Shown here: piece by piece, positions 31,616 through 43,543 of the stretch | Layout: the number at the start of each line of letters is the position of its first letter | Numbering within the stretch: position 1 is the stretch's first letter | Assembly: GCA_001683735.1 (NCBI GenBank) | Contig: LUGG01000018.1 | Location: 1-64,000 of the forward strand | From: Grifola frondosa | Taxonomy: Eukaryota; Basidiomycota; Agaricomycetes; Polyporales; Grifolaceae | Length of the DNA: 64,000 nt | Reading direction: 5' to 3' | Translations under genes and position numbers: made by a program | The notes under the pieces: generated by a model | Databases searched by the model: none | Seen by the model: the letters and a program-made list of their open reading frames with translations, nothing else | What the model was told of the DNA's origin: nothing

Positions 31616-32539
31616 ATGGAGGGCTTTGGCGACGACGAAATCGAGAGCATCCTCTTCATTGGCAGAGAGGTCTCAGGTCAGCCGTTCCTCGATTTACGCT
31701 CTGCATCTTCCTCACCTTGGTTAGGGCAGTGTACAAGATTCCACCGCTGAAGGCGAACGAAGGCCATCGCGCACAAGAATGGGGGGACCTTGGGAATCCT
31801 CTCTGGAAAGGCAGGATGCGCATAATTGAAAGGTCGAGCGGCGTAGCGATCCAGTTCGAGGACGCCACCACCGGTAAGTCGCTGTTGGTCGCATGACGTG
31901 ACCATGGAACTGATAGCAATGCATATAAACAATCCAGGTGAATGTATGTTCATACTGATTTATATTACTCCCTCGTTTGATGAGCCGTTGAGAACATAGT
32001 GTTCGCCAGAGCGGACTACGATCCCGCTAAGCCTTGCGTGGAGGCTGTCCTTGACTCGTCGCGATACTTTGTTGTGCGAGTGGAGGATAATGGAAAGCGT
32101 GCTTACATCGGCATGGGTTTCCTCGAGCGCACAGATAGTTTCGACTTCAGTAAGTCGACCATATTTCGTACGTGGCCAAGTTATTCAACCTATTCGCAGA
32201 TGTGGCATTGCAAGATTACACGAAGTACGCTTGGCTCATCGCTCTCGTCGTCTGCTGGAATTCATGCTTACACTCTACCTCAACAGGCGCTGGAGAGCCC
32301 GGATGAATCCCCCTGAATCCTCCACCGACACACCTTCTCCGCATGTGCCTGCAGGGCCAAAGAAAGATTATACCTTGAAGGAAGGCCAGACTTTCTCCAT
32401 CTCTATTCCGGGCCGCGCGAAATCGAGTAGTCCAGGAGTGAACCTGCTGGGCGGTTCCAGTTCAGGTTCCTTCTCATCGAGCGGATCAGGCATACCGCTG
32501 TTACCTCCACCGCCTAGTGCGTCGAAGAGGCGGGCATGA
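31616..32539 (+). CDS. NECAP-like adaptin-ear-binding coat-associated protein
   Basis: Exons give [80 protein letters not shown] and [20 protein letters not shown]. This is the PH-like PHear domain (DUF1681) of NECAP proteins, which act with AP-2 in clathrin-mediated endocytosis. The tail has a [18 protein letters not shown] motif and a short proline-rich end, KRRA, with the stop at 32537-32539. Introns are canonical. It is divergent from the CSN8-like gene and convergent with the macro-domain gene. Confidence 0.92.
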
Positions 32540-32756
32540 TACCAACGTTTTGGTTCCAATTGTAATGTACATAGGATGTCTGTAAGTTCAGCAATGTTGT
32601 TATTTTCCGGATGGCAATGAGAAGCGTTCGATGGAATAATATGTTGTCACTGAAACTTGACCAGAAATCTGTCAGATGTCCGTGTATTGGTGAGTGATAG
32701 TACATATCTTCGACTACGCAGATATTGACTGTTTGCTAGATGAGGGTATATAGGCT

Positions 32757-33570
32757 TCAATCGGATTGTACTTGACTGCCATCGACTGCGGTAGCGAGTG
32801 GCAATACGTCTTTCCAATCCGGATAGTTCACATCCGTCCATCTCCTCTGGCCCTCCGCACTTCTGACATCAAGGAAGTGCTTGATCGCGAGCACCATCTG
32901 CCATGCACACAACTTCTTCGGAAGACAACCAACGCCTGTGGCTAAGCCCGTCATGACCACCTTGTCGATTTTCTGCTCTTGTGGCACCCGTGTGTTCCAC
33001 TGCTCGAGCTCTGTGAGCAGCGTCCACATGGTGTTGTACACAATGTCCTTGTGCCAGCTCACGTCTGCGGGAGAGCGCATAGTCGGGCACACCGCAAGAA
33101 CACGGCAACGGGGGAAACGGTTGTTCTGGAGCTTGGGTGGCAGCGCAACGAGGGTGCATGTCCCCGGGGGTGCGAACCCATAGTAACGTTCCTTAATGGA
33201 TGTCTGCACGGCCCGGGTGAGCGCCATGATGTCGCGCTGGGCGAGAATGCTGCGGAGAGGTAGTAGTCGAAACTTTCCAGACCGCAGCAACGCCGGAGGA
33301 ATATCGTTGATCAAGAGAACTTAAGCACCAGGACCAATCCGATGACAGCGGGAAACCGACTAACCCTCCGTCCATGATTCCGTAGGAGTTTGCCGGGGAG
33401 ACGATGCAGTCAAAATCTGAGTGCGACGGCTCTAGCTTCTGTAGTGTACTTGCTACGACCGACACACGAGCCTGGGCTTCCGGAGGCAATAGTTCTGTGA
33501 TGGACTTGTTCCATTGCTCGTGGAGGCTTTTGCCGTGAGGTTCCATGAACACGAAGTGTATCCCAGACAT
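32757..33570 (-). CDS. macro-domain-like protein, one frame break
   Basis: The protein opens MSGIHFVFMEPHGKSLHEQW and continues FDCIVSPANSYGIMDGG, a macro-type ADP-ribose-binding motif (N-S-x-G-x-M-D-G-G). After an intron come FDYYLSAAFSPS, IMALTRAVQTSIKERYYGFA, RVLAVCPTMRSPADVSWHKD and VVMTGLATGVGCLPKKLCAW, the second ligand loop. The frame changes once near 33235, between FSPS and DIMALTRAV, as if one base is missing. The start ATG is at 33570; the stop is at 32757. It may bind or hydrolyse ADP-ribose derivatives; no direct evidence for either. Confidence 0.8.
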
Positions 33571-34614
33571 TGTCTCCGATCACTCGAGGTGATATCTGTA
33601 GCCTCGCAAAATGGCTTGTAGCAAGTGACCGCGACCCGTAATCGAATGGCAGACTCACTTATGTACGTAGGCAGTTGGTTGATGGAAGAAAGAGAGAAGC
33701 GCAGGAAGCAGCGCTGATCCACGCAGTATGATGATAACGAGTCACTTCGGGAACGAATACTCACAATGTTTTCTGGAACTGAAATTGACATATCTCCTCA
33801 GTCATTTACGCCAGGAGCGGTCGCGGTTTCCCTGTTTTTCACATAGGCACCATAGGCACCGAGGTTTGTAGTATCACGCGGCCGAGGATCATAAGACCTG
33901 TACGGATGTTATTATTGACCACACAGGTCTGAAATGTCAGTCAAGTGCGACCTGAGTGCGACGGCTTGCATCTGCAAAAGTCTAATGGAAACGCCCATCA
34001 TCAAGTGATCGTGCATGAAAACAAAGCAACCTGAAAGCAGCTTTCTGACCTTCATATTTCGGAAGTTGCCACGTTGGCGGTTCTTTGTTCGAACCATGCA
34101 GTGTGATTCTCTGCCAAGCAACGAAGAGGGCAGAGGTGGCGAGCTGCAGCCGACTGTGTTGGCCGACGGACCCCATCAACACGCAATGCCTGTCAGCAAC
34201 GTGGATGAAATGGAGACGACACATTGACCAGGGCAAGACCAGGGTGCGTAACGGAGAAAATATAGTCATCCGTGCAGATCATGCTGAAATCCGACAGTGC
34301 AATCCGAGCTTGTACCGACCTTGGACAGCTCAAAATATGCGTCCGCTGGATGCGCTCGCGCGTTCACCTCGAAGCACGCTCGGGTGAATACCAGAGTCGC
34401 ATGACTCGTCCCCGACTACCTTGCAGTCGCCAACTGACCACCCCCGACGTCTTTCCGTCTTGTTCGCTCGGGTCATCGCCGGATATTCTAATGGATCAAG
34501 GTCTCGTTGCAAGGGTGGTCTTTCTTCCATGAGACTGCTCCGCACGTATAAAATGTTAACTTCGAGAAACTTTGCTTCAGGATCTTGCCCACCTGAGCCC
34601 CGGTAACAAGCAAA
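33571..34614. promoter_or_regulatory. 1-kb region upstream of cellobiohydrolase with TATA box
   Basis: No gene is supported here. A TATAAAA box lies at 34547-34553, about 62 bp before the GH6 start codon, as is usual for strongly expressed secreted enzymes. Several GC-rich pentamers resembling carbon catabolite repressor sites (such as CCCCGAC near 34408 and CCCCCGAC near 34440) are present, but such short words are weak evidence. Confidence 0.5.
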
Positions 34615-36449
34615 ATGTCCAAGTTCTCCGCTCTTCTTTCCCTGCTCGCTCTGATCCCAGCTCTGGCCCACGCCCAGTCGGCCGTCTGGGGTCAATGCGG
34701 TGGAATTGGTTGGAGTACGTGTTTCCTTTGTTCAACATCCCGCCCAACACTAACCAAGGCTCGTAATAACAAACAGCGGGTGCCACAACTTGCGTCTCGG
34801 GCTCCGTTTGTACAGAACTGAACGACTATTACTCCCAGTGCATGTATGTTGCTCTTCATTTTGCGATGATGTCAAATGCTAAAGATCTCCCTAGCCCGAG
34901 CTCTGCTGCTCCCCCGCCCCCGACCAGTTCGCCCACCACGGTCAGCAGTACCCCCACTCCCACATCGCCTTCCTCTGGTCCTTCTCCCACAGATACTCCT
35001 TCTGCTGGCAATCCGTACACTGGCTACGAGGTAATCTATTATGTGCGCCTACTCCACTGTGATACGCTGAATACCTTCCTCTTCAGGTCTTCCTGAGCCC
35101 TGTCTATGCTGCCGAGGTGGCTGCAGGCGCTGCCCAAATCACGGATGCGACCCTGCAGTCGAAGGCTGCGAGCGTAGCCAATATTCCAACGTTCATCTGG
35201 TTTGACGAGGTCGCCAAGGTCCCCAACCTGGGTACATACCTTGCCTCCGCGAGTGCACTTGGAACGAGCTCTGGCCAGAAGCAGCTTGTCCAGATCGTCG
35301 TGTACGACCTGCCCGACCGTGACTGCGCCGCCAAGGCTTCCAACGGAGAGTTTAGCATCGCCGACGGTGGCCAGGCAAAGTACTTCAACTATATCGACCA
35401 ACTCGTCGCACAGATCCAGCGTATGTATCAAAATACAAATCTGGAGAAGGACTCACTAACCTTGTGGCGACAGAATTCCCTGATGTTCGCGTCGTTGCTG
35501 TTATCGAACCCGACTCGTTGGCAAATTTGGTGACCAACTTGAGCGTCGAGAAGTGCGCGAATGCCGAGACTACTTACAAGGTAATCGTATCTTTTGTAAA
35601 TGTTCAAATTCGATGCTCACTGTGCTGTAGGCATGTGTGACCTACGCGCTACAGCAGCTTGCGTCTGTCGGTGTGTACATGTACATGGATGCGGGCCACG
35701 CAGGTTAGTCACGCGCCCCACTATAATCATCATTACTCATTATTTTAAAGGATGGCTCGGATGGCCCGCCAATCTGTCTCCCGCTGCACAGCTCTTTGCC
35801 CAGATGTACGAGAGCGGCGGTTCATCACCATTCATCCGCGGTCTTGCTACCAGTGAGTAGAATTCTTGATTGTCCGGGATCATTTCCTCATCCAAGTGGA
35901 TGCGCAGACGTCGCGAACTACAATGCTCTGAGCGTCGCCACCCCGACCCGATCACTCAGGGCGACCCCAATTACGACGAGCTCCTCTACATCAACGTCGG
36001 TATCCCTTTCCCGTCTTACCTATCTACCAGTTAACAACTTTCCCGCGTTCCGCAGGCCCTCTCGCCAATGCTTACCTCGCAGGGATTCCCCGCCTCCTTC
36101 ATTGTCGATCAGGGCCGCTCGGGCCAGCAGGACCTCCGCCAGCAGTGGGGCGACTGGTGCAACATCAAGGGCGCCGGTTTCGGCACCCGCCCCACGACCA
36201 ACACCGGCTCGTCGCTCATCGACTCCATCGTGTGGGTCAAGCCCGGAGGCGAGTGCGACGGCACCTCCAACAGCTCGTCGCCGCGCTACGACAGCACGTG
36301 CTCTCTAGTATGTTGTCGAGCAGCTTCTTGTCGCCTTGAAGCTGACAGAACCTTCTCAGCCCGACGCCGACCAGCCCTCCCCAGAGGCCGGTACTTGGTT
36401 CCAGGAGTACTTCCAAACCTTGGTGTCCCAGGCCAACCCGCCACTGTAA
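34615..36449 (+). CDS. cellobiohydrolase II, GH6 with N-terminal CBM1
   Basis: This secreted exo-cellulase releases cellobiose from the non-reducing end of cellulose. A signal peptide (MSKFSALLSLLALIPALAHA) leads into a CBM1 cellulose-binding module (WGQCGGIGW, TCVSGSVCTELNDYYSQC), then a Ser/Thr/Pro linker (about residues 58-95), then the GH6 catalytic domain. Active-site signatures are VVYDLPDRDCAAKAS and AVIEPDSLANLVTNL, with YMDAGHAGWLGWPANL and FIVDQGRSGQQDLRQQWGDW further on. About six short introns, all canonical. The frame shifts near 35944, inside VATPDPITQGDPNYDEL, as if one C is missing. Stop TAA at 36447-36449. A family hallmark of crystalline cellulose degradation, so the organism likely decays plant matter. 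Confidence 0.95.
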
Positions 36450-36806
36450 AATGTGTCTGCATCGAGTGTCAATGCTGTGTACATTATGGGAATGCTTCTG
36501 CGCCAAATTATATTTATCCACACTGGCTGTTGACGCGATATTCGAGTCAGTTCATAAGTACAGTATGGCATATTATCAGTTCAGCTACATATAGGCTGCC
36601 AAATATCTCCTGATAACACCAATACATTGACATCACGGCGATGGGGAGACGACGTCGAAACCAAAGACATCGAATTTTGTTAAAGGCAATAACAGACAAG
36701 CAAGCCTAAACATTAGCGAGTCTCCACAAAAGTTACAGGGTATGCACACGGACGAGAAAAAGATGCTAAACTATAATGCCACAGTCGTACACTGGTGAGA
36801 TGAAGA

Positions 36807-38814
36807 CTAATGCTGCGCCCAATCAATGGCGTTGATATCTATACCCTCCTGCACCATCTCCCACAACGGGCTGCAATTACACACAATGTCAACACAGACG
36901 TCAATGCATGAGAAAAGAGGCACACACCTCATGTCGCGCAGTCTCTGTACTACGGCTACAATCTTCTCGACCACGTAGTCGACTTCTGCCTCGGTGGTAA
37001 AGCGGCCCATTCCGAACCGCAGCGAGGAGTGAGCCATGTCCTCGGCAGCGCCTGAGAAGATCGTCAGTCACGGGTATCACTTGAAGTGTCTCACGAATCT
37101 TACCTAATGCGCGCAGAACATAGGATGGTTCTAACGATGCTGATGTACATGCGCTACCAGAAGAGAGCGCAATGTCCTACGGAGGTTATGTCAATGGTTG
37201 TATTTTCGACACACGCAAATTGCGCACCTTCAATGCCATCAACAAACTCTCACCCTCAACATAGGCGAAACTCAGATTAACGCAGCCTGGATAGCCATCC
37301 ACATCTCCGTTCCGGACGACATGGTTGACCTTCGCATTGATGCCGTTGATAAGACGGTCCGAAAGCTGCTTGATATGCGCATGATCCCTCTGAAGGACCA
37401 GTCAGTGGCTGTACTAGACTTCAACGCAAAAAGGTGGTATAAGCTCAGTACCCCTGCACGCAATGTCATTGCTAAGCCGGCCGCTGAGATATACTCGAGC
37501 GTCGCCGCAAAGCTCATGATTTTGATAGATGCGTGGAAGTATCATCAAAGCACTAAACAAAAATGCGAACTCACCGCCATCTCCAGCTTCGCAAGACGTG
37601 CAGCCTCGCCTAGACCAACGACGAGGGTAGAGGGCAGTGTGCCACTCCTCAAACCTCGCTCCTGTCCACCACCACTCATGATGGGCTCAAGTCTGACCCT
37701 GGGTCGCCGTCGAACGTACGCAGCACCAATGCCTTTCGGTCCATAGATCTTGTGCCCGGATATGCTCATAAGGTCAACATTGAGTTCATTGACGTCCAGA
37801 GGTATCTTGCCAGCGGCCTGTGCGGCGTCGGTATGTAGGTATACGCCGCGGTGCTTGCGCACAATCTCGCCAATTTCTTTCATCGGCTGAATCACGCCAG
37901 TCTCATTGTTTACTGTCATGATCGAGACCAAAGAGGTATCCGAACGGATAGCTGCTTCAAGATCCTCAAGATTGATGATGCCGTTCTTCTGAACGGGAAG
38001 ATATGTCACGTCGAAGCCTTCCTCTTGCAGCTTACGACAGGAGTCCAAGACACACTTGTGCTCCTACTCAAGGCGTCAACTACCCCAGCCGCTTGGAGAG
38101 TTAGAAACACATACAGTCTGCGTCGTGATGATATGCTTCTTTCGGTCTTTGTGGAAGCGGGCAACACCCTTGATTGCCATGTTATTCGTTTCGGTAGCAC
38201 CTGACGTGAAAATAATGTCTTTGGGATCAGCACCAATGAGATCTGCGACATGCTAGATTATATATCCGGTGAGTCCGTGCTGGTTAGAGTCGTTGTGTGT
38301 GGTGCAAACCTTCCGCGCATCCTCAACAGCCTTTTCTGCCTCCCATCCGTAGGCATGCGTCCGGCTATGTGGGTTCCCATACTGATCTGTGAAATAAGGA
38401 AGCATGGCATCAAGGACTCGAGGATCTACAGGTGTTGTGGCCTGGAGGACACTTGTTAGAAAGCCCATCAGCCAAGCTAGTGTTGCTCACGGACCTGCAT
38501 GTCCAAGTAAATAGGACGGGCTTTTTCTGAGACGGATCCCTCGCGCCTCGGCATTTCGAGCTTAAAACCGAGCATATCTAGACTTAAAGTCAGGTTGAGA
38601 TGTGCAGACACGGGATGCATGACTTGCCTGCCCGCGGGGTGAACATACTATCCTCTTGGTATGTCGAGGGCACATCGACGACACTTGCGCGGTCAGCGCC
38701 AGAGGGCTGAACGATGTTTCGCCGGGACTCCTTGACCGCTAACCGCGCGACCGAAGAGCGAAGAGCTGAACGACCCACGGTCTTGCCCGCCTTGCTGGAC
38801 ACTCTAGACAACAT
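36807..38814 (-). CDS. NFS1: mitochondrial cysteine desulfurase NFS1
   Basis: This is the PLP enzyme that takes sulfur from cysteine for iron-sulfur cluster and tRNA thiolation. The N-terminus ([20 protein letters not shown]) is basic and serine-rich, a mitochondrial presequence. Then follow [73 protein letters not shown], the PLP lysine in [18 protein letters not shown], and the catalytic cysteine loop [20 protein letters not shown]. The end is [20 protein letters not shown] to IDWAQH, stop at 36807-36809. One long intron (about 37395-37580) lies before [16 protein letters not shown]. It is divergent from the SR protein, 282 bp apart. Confidence 0.96.
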
Positions 38815-39096
38815 GGTGGACGACAAACAAGGCAAGGTAGTACGTAGTTATCAGGTTGTCCGAGTTCGTAGAAGTCTGTGGTGACTGTGTCAGCGGGAGA
38901 TGGTCACGGGGAGTGATGAATTCATTCGGCCGCGAGTAAAGCTCCATGCAGACTCCTCCCCAATCCCAATCCCAGACTCCATTGCAAACATTGCCACTTA
39001 TGGAAAACGGTCTCGCGCACGGACCAGCTGCGATGGGTGCATTTGAACTCAGCTGCAATGCGGAACCTTATCACGCAAGCTTGCTCTTCAACCACC

Positions 39097-40422
39097 ATGG
39101 CCAGACGTCTTTACCTCGGCAGTAATGAATTTTCATAACATTTTTATTGACTGAGTACTGAGTTGGTGGTGCTTTCTTTGCAGGATTACCTCCTGATGCT
39201 CGTGCTGAAGATGTATCCAAGTTTTTCGATGGCTATGGTCGCATCGTCGATTGTCGTGTTATGACAGGTCTGTTCGCTTAACGATAAGAGCCGGTTCAGC
39301 ATTCTTATCATGTTATAGGCTTTGGTTTCGTCGAGTTCGAGAGTTCCCGTGATGCTGAAGATGCCGTCCACCATTTCAATGGTAAAGCCTTTCTGGGCGC
39401 CAAGTAGGCCATCGCTGTTTCTATCCATTGTGCTCGTAACGCCTACTGATCAAATTTGAAGCATTGTTGTTGAATTCGCCAAGGAGAGCCGTCCTCGTAG
39501 GGATGTTTATGAGGCCGACCGGGCTCCTCGTTCTAGAAGGCCACCTGGTTTCCGCCTCGTTGTTTCTGGCATATCTCGAGACACAAGTTGGCAGGTAAGG
39601 ATTTTGCGATGCTTGCTTCAATGGCGGATTTTTTGGTCTAGATTCCTCAAATGAATATTGGTTTGCGATGTCGCCGTCGGGAAATGGTTCGTCTAAATAT
39701 AGGCTCAACAAGCCTTTTCCTTTCCAGGACTTAAAGGACTTCGGTCGTGAAGCCGGTAGTGTTTCGTACGCCGACATCGACCGCGACGTTGCGGGCGAAG
39801 GGTCAGTGAAATTGGATCTGTTCCATCACATTGTGTCTCACAAATGAATGCCCCCTATCAGCATTCTCGAGTATCTCTCGAGAGAAGATGCTGAACGTGC
39901 GGTCAAGGAACTTGACGGCCGCGACCTTCGTGGTCAACCCGTTCGAGTGACTCTGGATGCTGAGGTATGTCTTCTCGCTCTTCAAGCGTAAGTTATTCCT
40001 CTCATGTCGTCTTTTAGCGTTCTGGCCCAGACAACTATCGTCGGGATGCTCGTCGTGACGATCGTGGTCGCGACGATCGCTATGGTCGAGATGACCGTCG
40101 CGATGACCGATACGCCAGGGACAGGGATGAACGTCCCCCTTACAGACGGGAACGATCCCGGTCACCAACCCGCCGTGACGTCGACGATCGTCGACCTGCC
40201 AGGTCTCCCCCTCCCCGGAGGGAATATGATGATAGAAGGCCTGCAGGGTACGATGATCGGCGAGGCGGCTACGATGACCGAAGAGGTCCTGACCCTTATT
40301 ATGATCGTCGCAGGGATGACGCCGATCGTCGTAGGGACGACCGAAAACGGGACGAGAAGGATGATCGGTTTGAAGACAGGCCGCCAAGGCATTCCAATGG
40401 GGACAACGGTTGGGCGCGCTGA
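39097..40422 (+). CDS. SR-family splicing factor with two RRMs (Srp2/SRSF-like)
   Basis: The first RRM starts MARRLYLG and continues RLPPDARAEDVSKFFDGYGR and GFGFVEFESSRDAEDAVHHF. The second RRM-like part has RLVVSGISRDTSWQDLKDFG, the S-W-Q-D-L-K-D signature of SR-protein pseudo-RRMs, and LSREDAERAVKELDGRDLRG. The C-terminus is an arginine/aspartate-rich RD/RS domain with RRERSRSPTRRDVDDRRPA, ending at TGA 40420-40422. Exons are short and introns canonical. SR proteins define exons and export mRNA. In another frame the RS repeats make a long open frame that should not be annotated. Confidence 0.92.
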
Positions 40423-40987
40423 GGAGGACCTGGATTCCGGATGTCTTTCTTCCGTTTGCTTTGTGGACCGCGAAGGTTTCTCAAAACGCATGTTGGACTG
40501 CTCTCGAATAGGTTTCTGCTGTATGGAACGAAGTCGTGTACTTCTCGGAGGGATATCCCCGTTGGTTATTCCGCGTTGGTTCCCCAGGCCTAAGGATCTC
40601 TGGTTGCGTCTGGCCCACGGAGGTAGGATTCCCCGTCTGCGTCAAAGAATGGTTGGCAAGACCTTTTTGGATGACATGAAGACGATTTGTTGTCAAAGCC
40701 CAAGACCTGAGTGCTGTCAAGACGTTCGACACGGTGACCATACGTTACGTTGGACCGGTGCAGCAATTGCGTGAGACTTCTCGCATGTGGGCGCGTGTGG
40801 GTCCTCCATGCGTCCAATGATGCGAATTACCTTCGTTCTGGATCGGGGTGCTTCCGGAAGCAAGGCAAGACTGGTCGCGGTCTTCACGGTTGGGGATGGG
40901 GTTCGAGGTGACTGATGCTTTGATCCATACTGTGCATTCGGTGTCTTTGCTGTTTGAAGGCAGTTGTGCTCCCTCCTGCTATGTATA
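40423..40987. other. intergenic between convergent genes
   Basis: About 565 bp between the SR protein stop and the TBCE stop. There are short open frames on both strands without motifs. It is probably the 3' untranslated sequence of both genes. Confidence 0.5.
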
Positions 40988-43280
40988 TTAGTTTGTTTTG
41001 TCAAGAAATATTATTACATAAGAGTTGTCTTCTACTCCCCACCATGCCAGATCCTGCGAACCATTCTCGTCGTCAATCTCCGCCCAGTGGTCGTCCGGCA
41101 TCATGAGCCACAATCTAACGCGTGCGGTCTGTGCTTTGGCGATTTTCAGTGCTTTCAGAATTTTCATGCGAAATGCCCGAATGGGCATCGTTGGCAAAAC
41201 ACGGAGCGTGAGCGGGGATAATTCTGATACATGTCTCACGTTTAATTCCGAACTGCCACGAGAAGCAGGAGGTTCGGAACGCTCATAGACGTTGACCTCT
41301 TCTCAACAAGACCGGAACTGAGATCATCGAGCAATACACGTGGAGATACAGGCACACACCTATTAGGCGACTATTAAGCGTATCGGCACGGTGCTGGCCA
41401 GCGGGCAGTGGGCTATCTGGCTTGCCATGTTCTAAATGGTGAGGGTAGTCAGTTGAGGAAGTAACGAAGAGAGCTAGCATATCGGGCGCCGCAAGGGTGC
41501 CGAAGAACGGATCGACCTTACGCACTCTCGCAAAGGGCCTTCCATTGCAGGTGCTCTCGATTGCGGATAGCCTCATCGGAAGACTCGTGTTTGGATATGT
41601 ACGAGAGGTAGAACAGCTCGCTGTCCGTTCGTTCCTTCAATGAAATCTGATCGGACAATAGAAGGGCGTGGGGCCATCTGATTAGCAAATAAGGGACGAT
41701 GAACAACGGACTCGGCACTCACCGCGGCGCCGTCAAGGACAAGTAACGACGGGATCTTTGCAATCGCGAACTGCCTGGCGTTCTTACCCAGATGCGGATC
41801 TGAGATGCGATGTAAGCGGGTCAAGATACGAGTGTCCGGAAATTGCTCCCTACCTTCCACGAGCGGGTTCCCCGAGAGCGTCAGAGATTCCAGCGCTGGG
41901 CACCAAAGAGGTATGTGATCTATATCCCGCCAAATTTTGAGGCGGTTGAACGAAAGAGTGGCATGTCTCAAAGAGCTTAATGGCGATGTTGAGGCGTTGA
42001 CGGGCGCATCTATCCGTTCGATGCAGTTCGATGACACGATGAGTCGTTCAAGCCTAACTCCGGCGTCAGCCATAATGCTGTGGCGGGCGCAGAAACGTAC
42101 GCTGTGAACGGTTGCAGAGATGCGCAAACACCGGACCAGCTGTATAGTTCGTTGCCATCCAGATTGAGAATCTTCAAAATTGTGTTTACCTCCTGCGGCT
42201 GTGAAGCGGATTCTTCCGAAGACAGTTCTCGGAGATGATTGTACCCCGATTCAATGAGCTGAAGTTTGGGTATGCGGCTAATAATTCCGCGCAGCTCTGG
42301 CCAAGTCGTCATCGTGGCATTCAATTGAAGTTCCGTAAGATTTAAAAAAGCCAAAGTTCCAAAGTCCATAGGTTCTGGCGGTCTCAGTCGATTCTGACTA
42401 TCATAAGAGTTGGCACGATCACCACAAAAGCGGAAAGTTCACGAAAAACACGCACTTGAGTGCTAGTCTCTGGAGGTTAGGAAGCTCAGAGACGATATGG
42501 GAAACAACTTCCCATGACGGAATGAGACTCTTCGATAAGTCTAGTCCACGAATCCCTAAAGCAGACCCAAAGGAACGTCAGTTTTAGAGTAAACGATCAT
42601 TCCATCTCTGGGCCCCGAGCGAGATGAGACGGATGATGCAACCAAGAGATGGCAATGATACTACAGCAAAGATTGACTGCGACAGCCATAAGCTGTCAAA
42701 GCTGCCTGAGGCAGTCCAGCAATCTCTGCGAGGTCTTCACCATGGTAGCTGAATGACTCACCTGGACAAGTTCTCTCAATGGTTCCGGGTGTATCGGCAC
42801 TGGAAACGCCCTCGTTGTCCAAGCTCACTTCGCGGAGCCGCTCTAAATGACATAGATTGCCTCTGATCTTGTCCAGACCAACTGCCTCCACTTCAATCGC
42901 ACCGCCGGAGGAGCCCAGAATGACTCTCTCCGAGATGCCATGAGGTAATTCAACGTACTTTGCTACCAAAGCTGTGAGGAACGATCTGCCGTATGATATG
43001 GCTGGAGAAGGACGAATAAAGGAACCACTATTGGGTATTCTGCGGCAGTGTGAGATGATGCAATTGGGATGATGACTCGTTCGAGCTCTCACATGCAAGA
43101 AAAGTATTTCCTTCCGTCCTTGACTCCGTCATGTTTTCCTCTTCGTGGATTATCCCATTCAACACCCAACCAAATTCCTTGGGTGTTGTCTACATGGCCA
43201 ACGAATCTGATAGTCCCCAGATTACCAGAATAGTTCAGTCGGGCGCCGACCTGCGGCAGCTCCGTGTTTGCCTTAGCCAT
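40988..43280 (-). CDS. tubulin-folding cofactor E (TBCE)
   Basis: Domain order matches TBCE. The N-terminal CAP-Gly domain reads GTIRFVGHVDNTQGIWLGVE followed by WDNPRRGKHDG. The leucine-rich repeats include RLREVSLDNEGVSSAD, LNLTELQLNATMTTWPEL, ILKILNLDGNELYSWSGV and PALESLTLSGNPLVEG, with GKNARQFAIAKIPSLLVLDG closing them. The C-terminal ubiquitin-like domain reads LPTMPIRAFRMKILKALKIA and ends SYVIIFLDKTN, stop at 40988-40990. TBCE works with TBCC, TBCD and Arl2 in making tubulin heterodimers. I choose ATG 43280 (MAKANTELPQ). An intron with a GTGTGT donor joins LNSRLI to the UBL exon. Divergent from HIBCH, 263 bp apart. Confidence 0.93.
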
Positions 43281-43543
43281 ATAGAAACAATCCAGCAAGA
43301 TATAATAGTTTAATCGTTAGAAGTACGCGCAACGATCAAGCGGGCAAGGAGACAGAGCAGTGAACGTTCAGCGCGCCGCGATCACCTGCACGATGGTCAC
43401 TTGGCGTCACGCTGTGCGTGACGGGATGATCTGAGCGTGTCTGCTGAGCGTCTGCCATCCGGTGTCCAATCTCACCCGTTTTCCGTAATATTGCTAGCGC
43501 TGACGCCTACCTCTGCGGGCACCCGCCTTTCTTGTACGTTGCA

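Noticed and set aside
37272..37517. 81-codon minus frame inside NFS1
   Set aside because: It is mostly intron read-through plus the next exon in a wrong frame; the correct frame gives [15 protein letters not shown].
40004..40774. 256-codon plus frame with Met/Ile/Val-rich 'membrane-like' text
   Set aside because: It overlaps the RS/RD domain of the SR protein in another frame. Repetitive CGN/GAY codons read out of frame give Met, Ile, Val and Thr runs.
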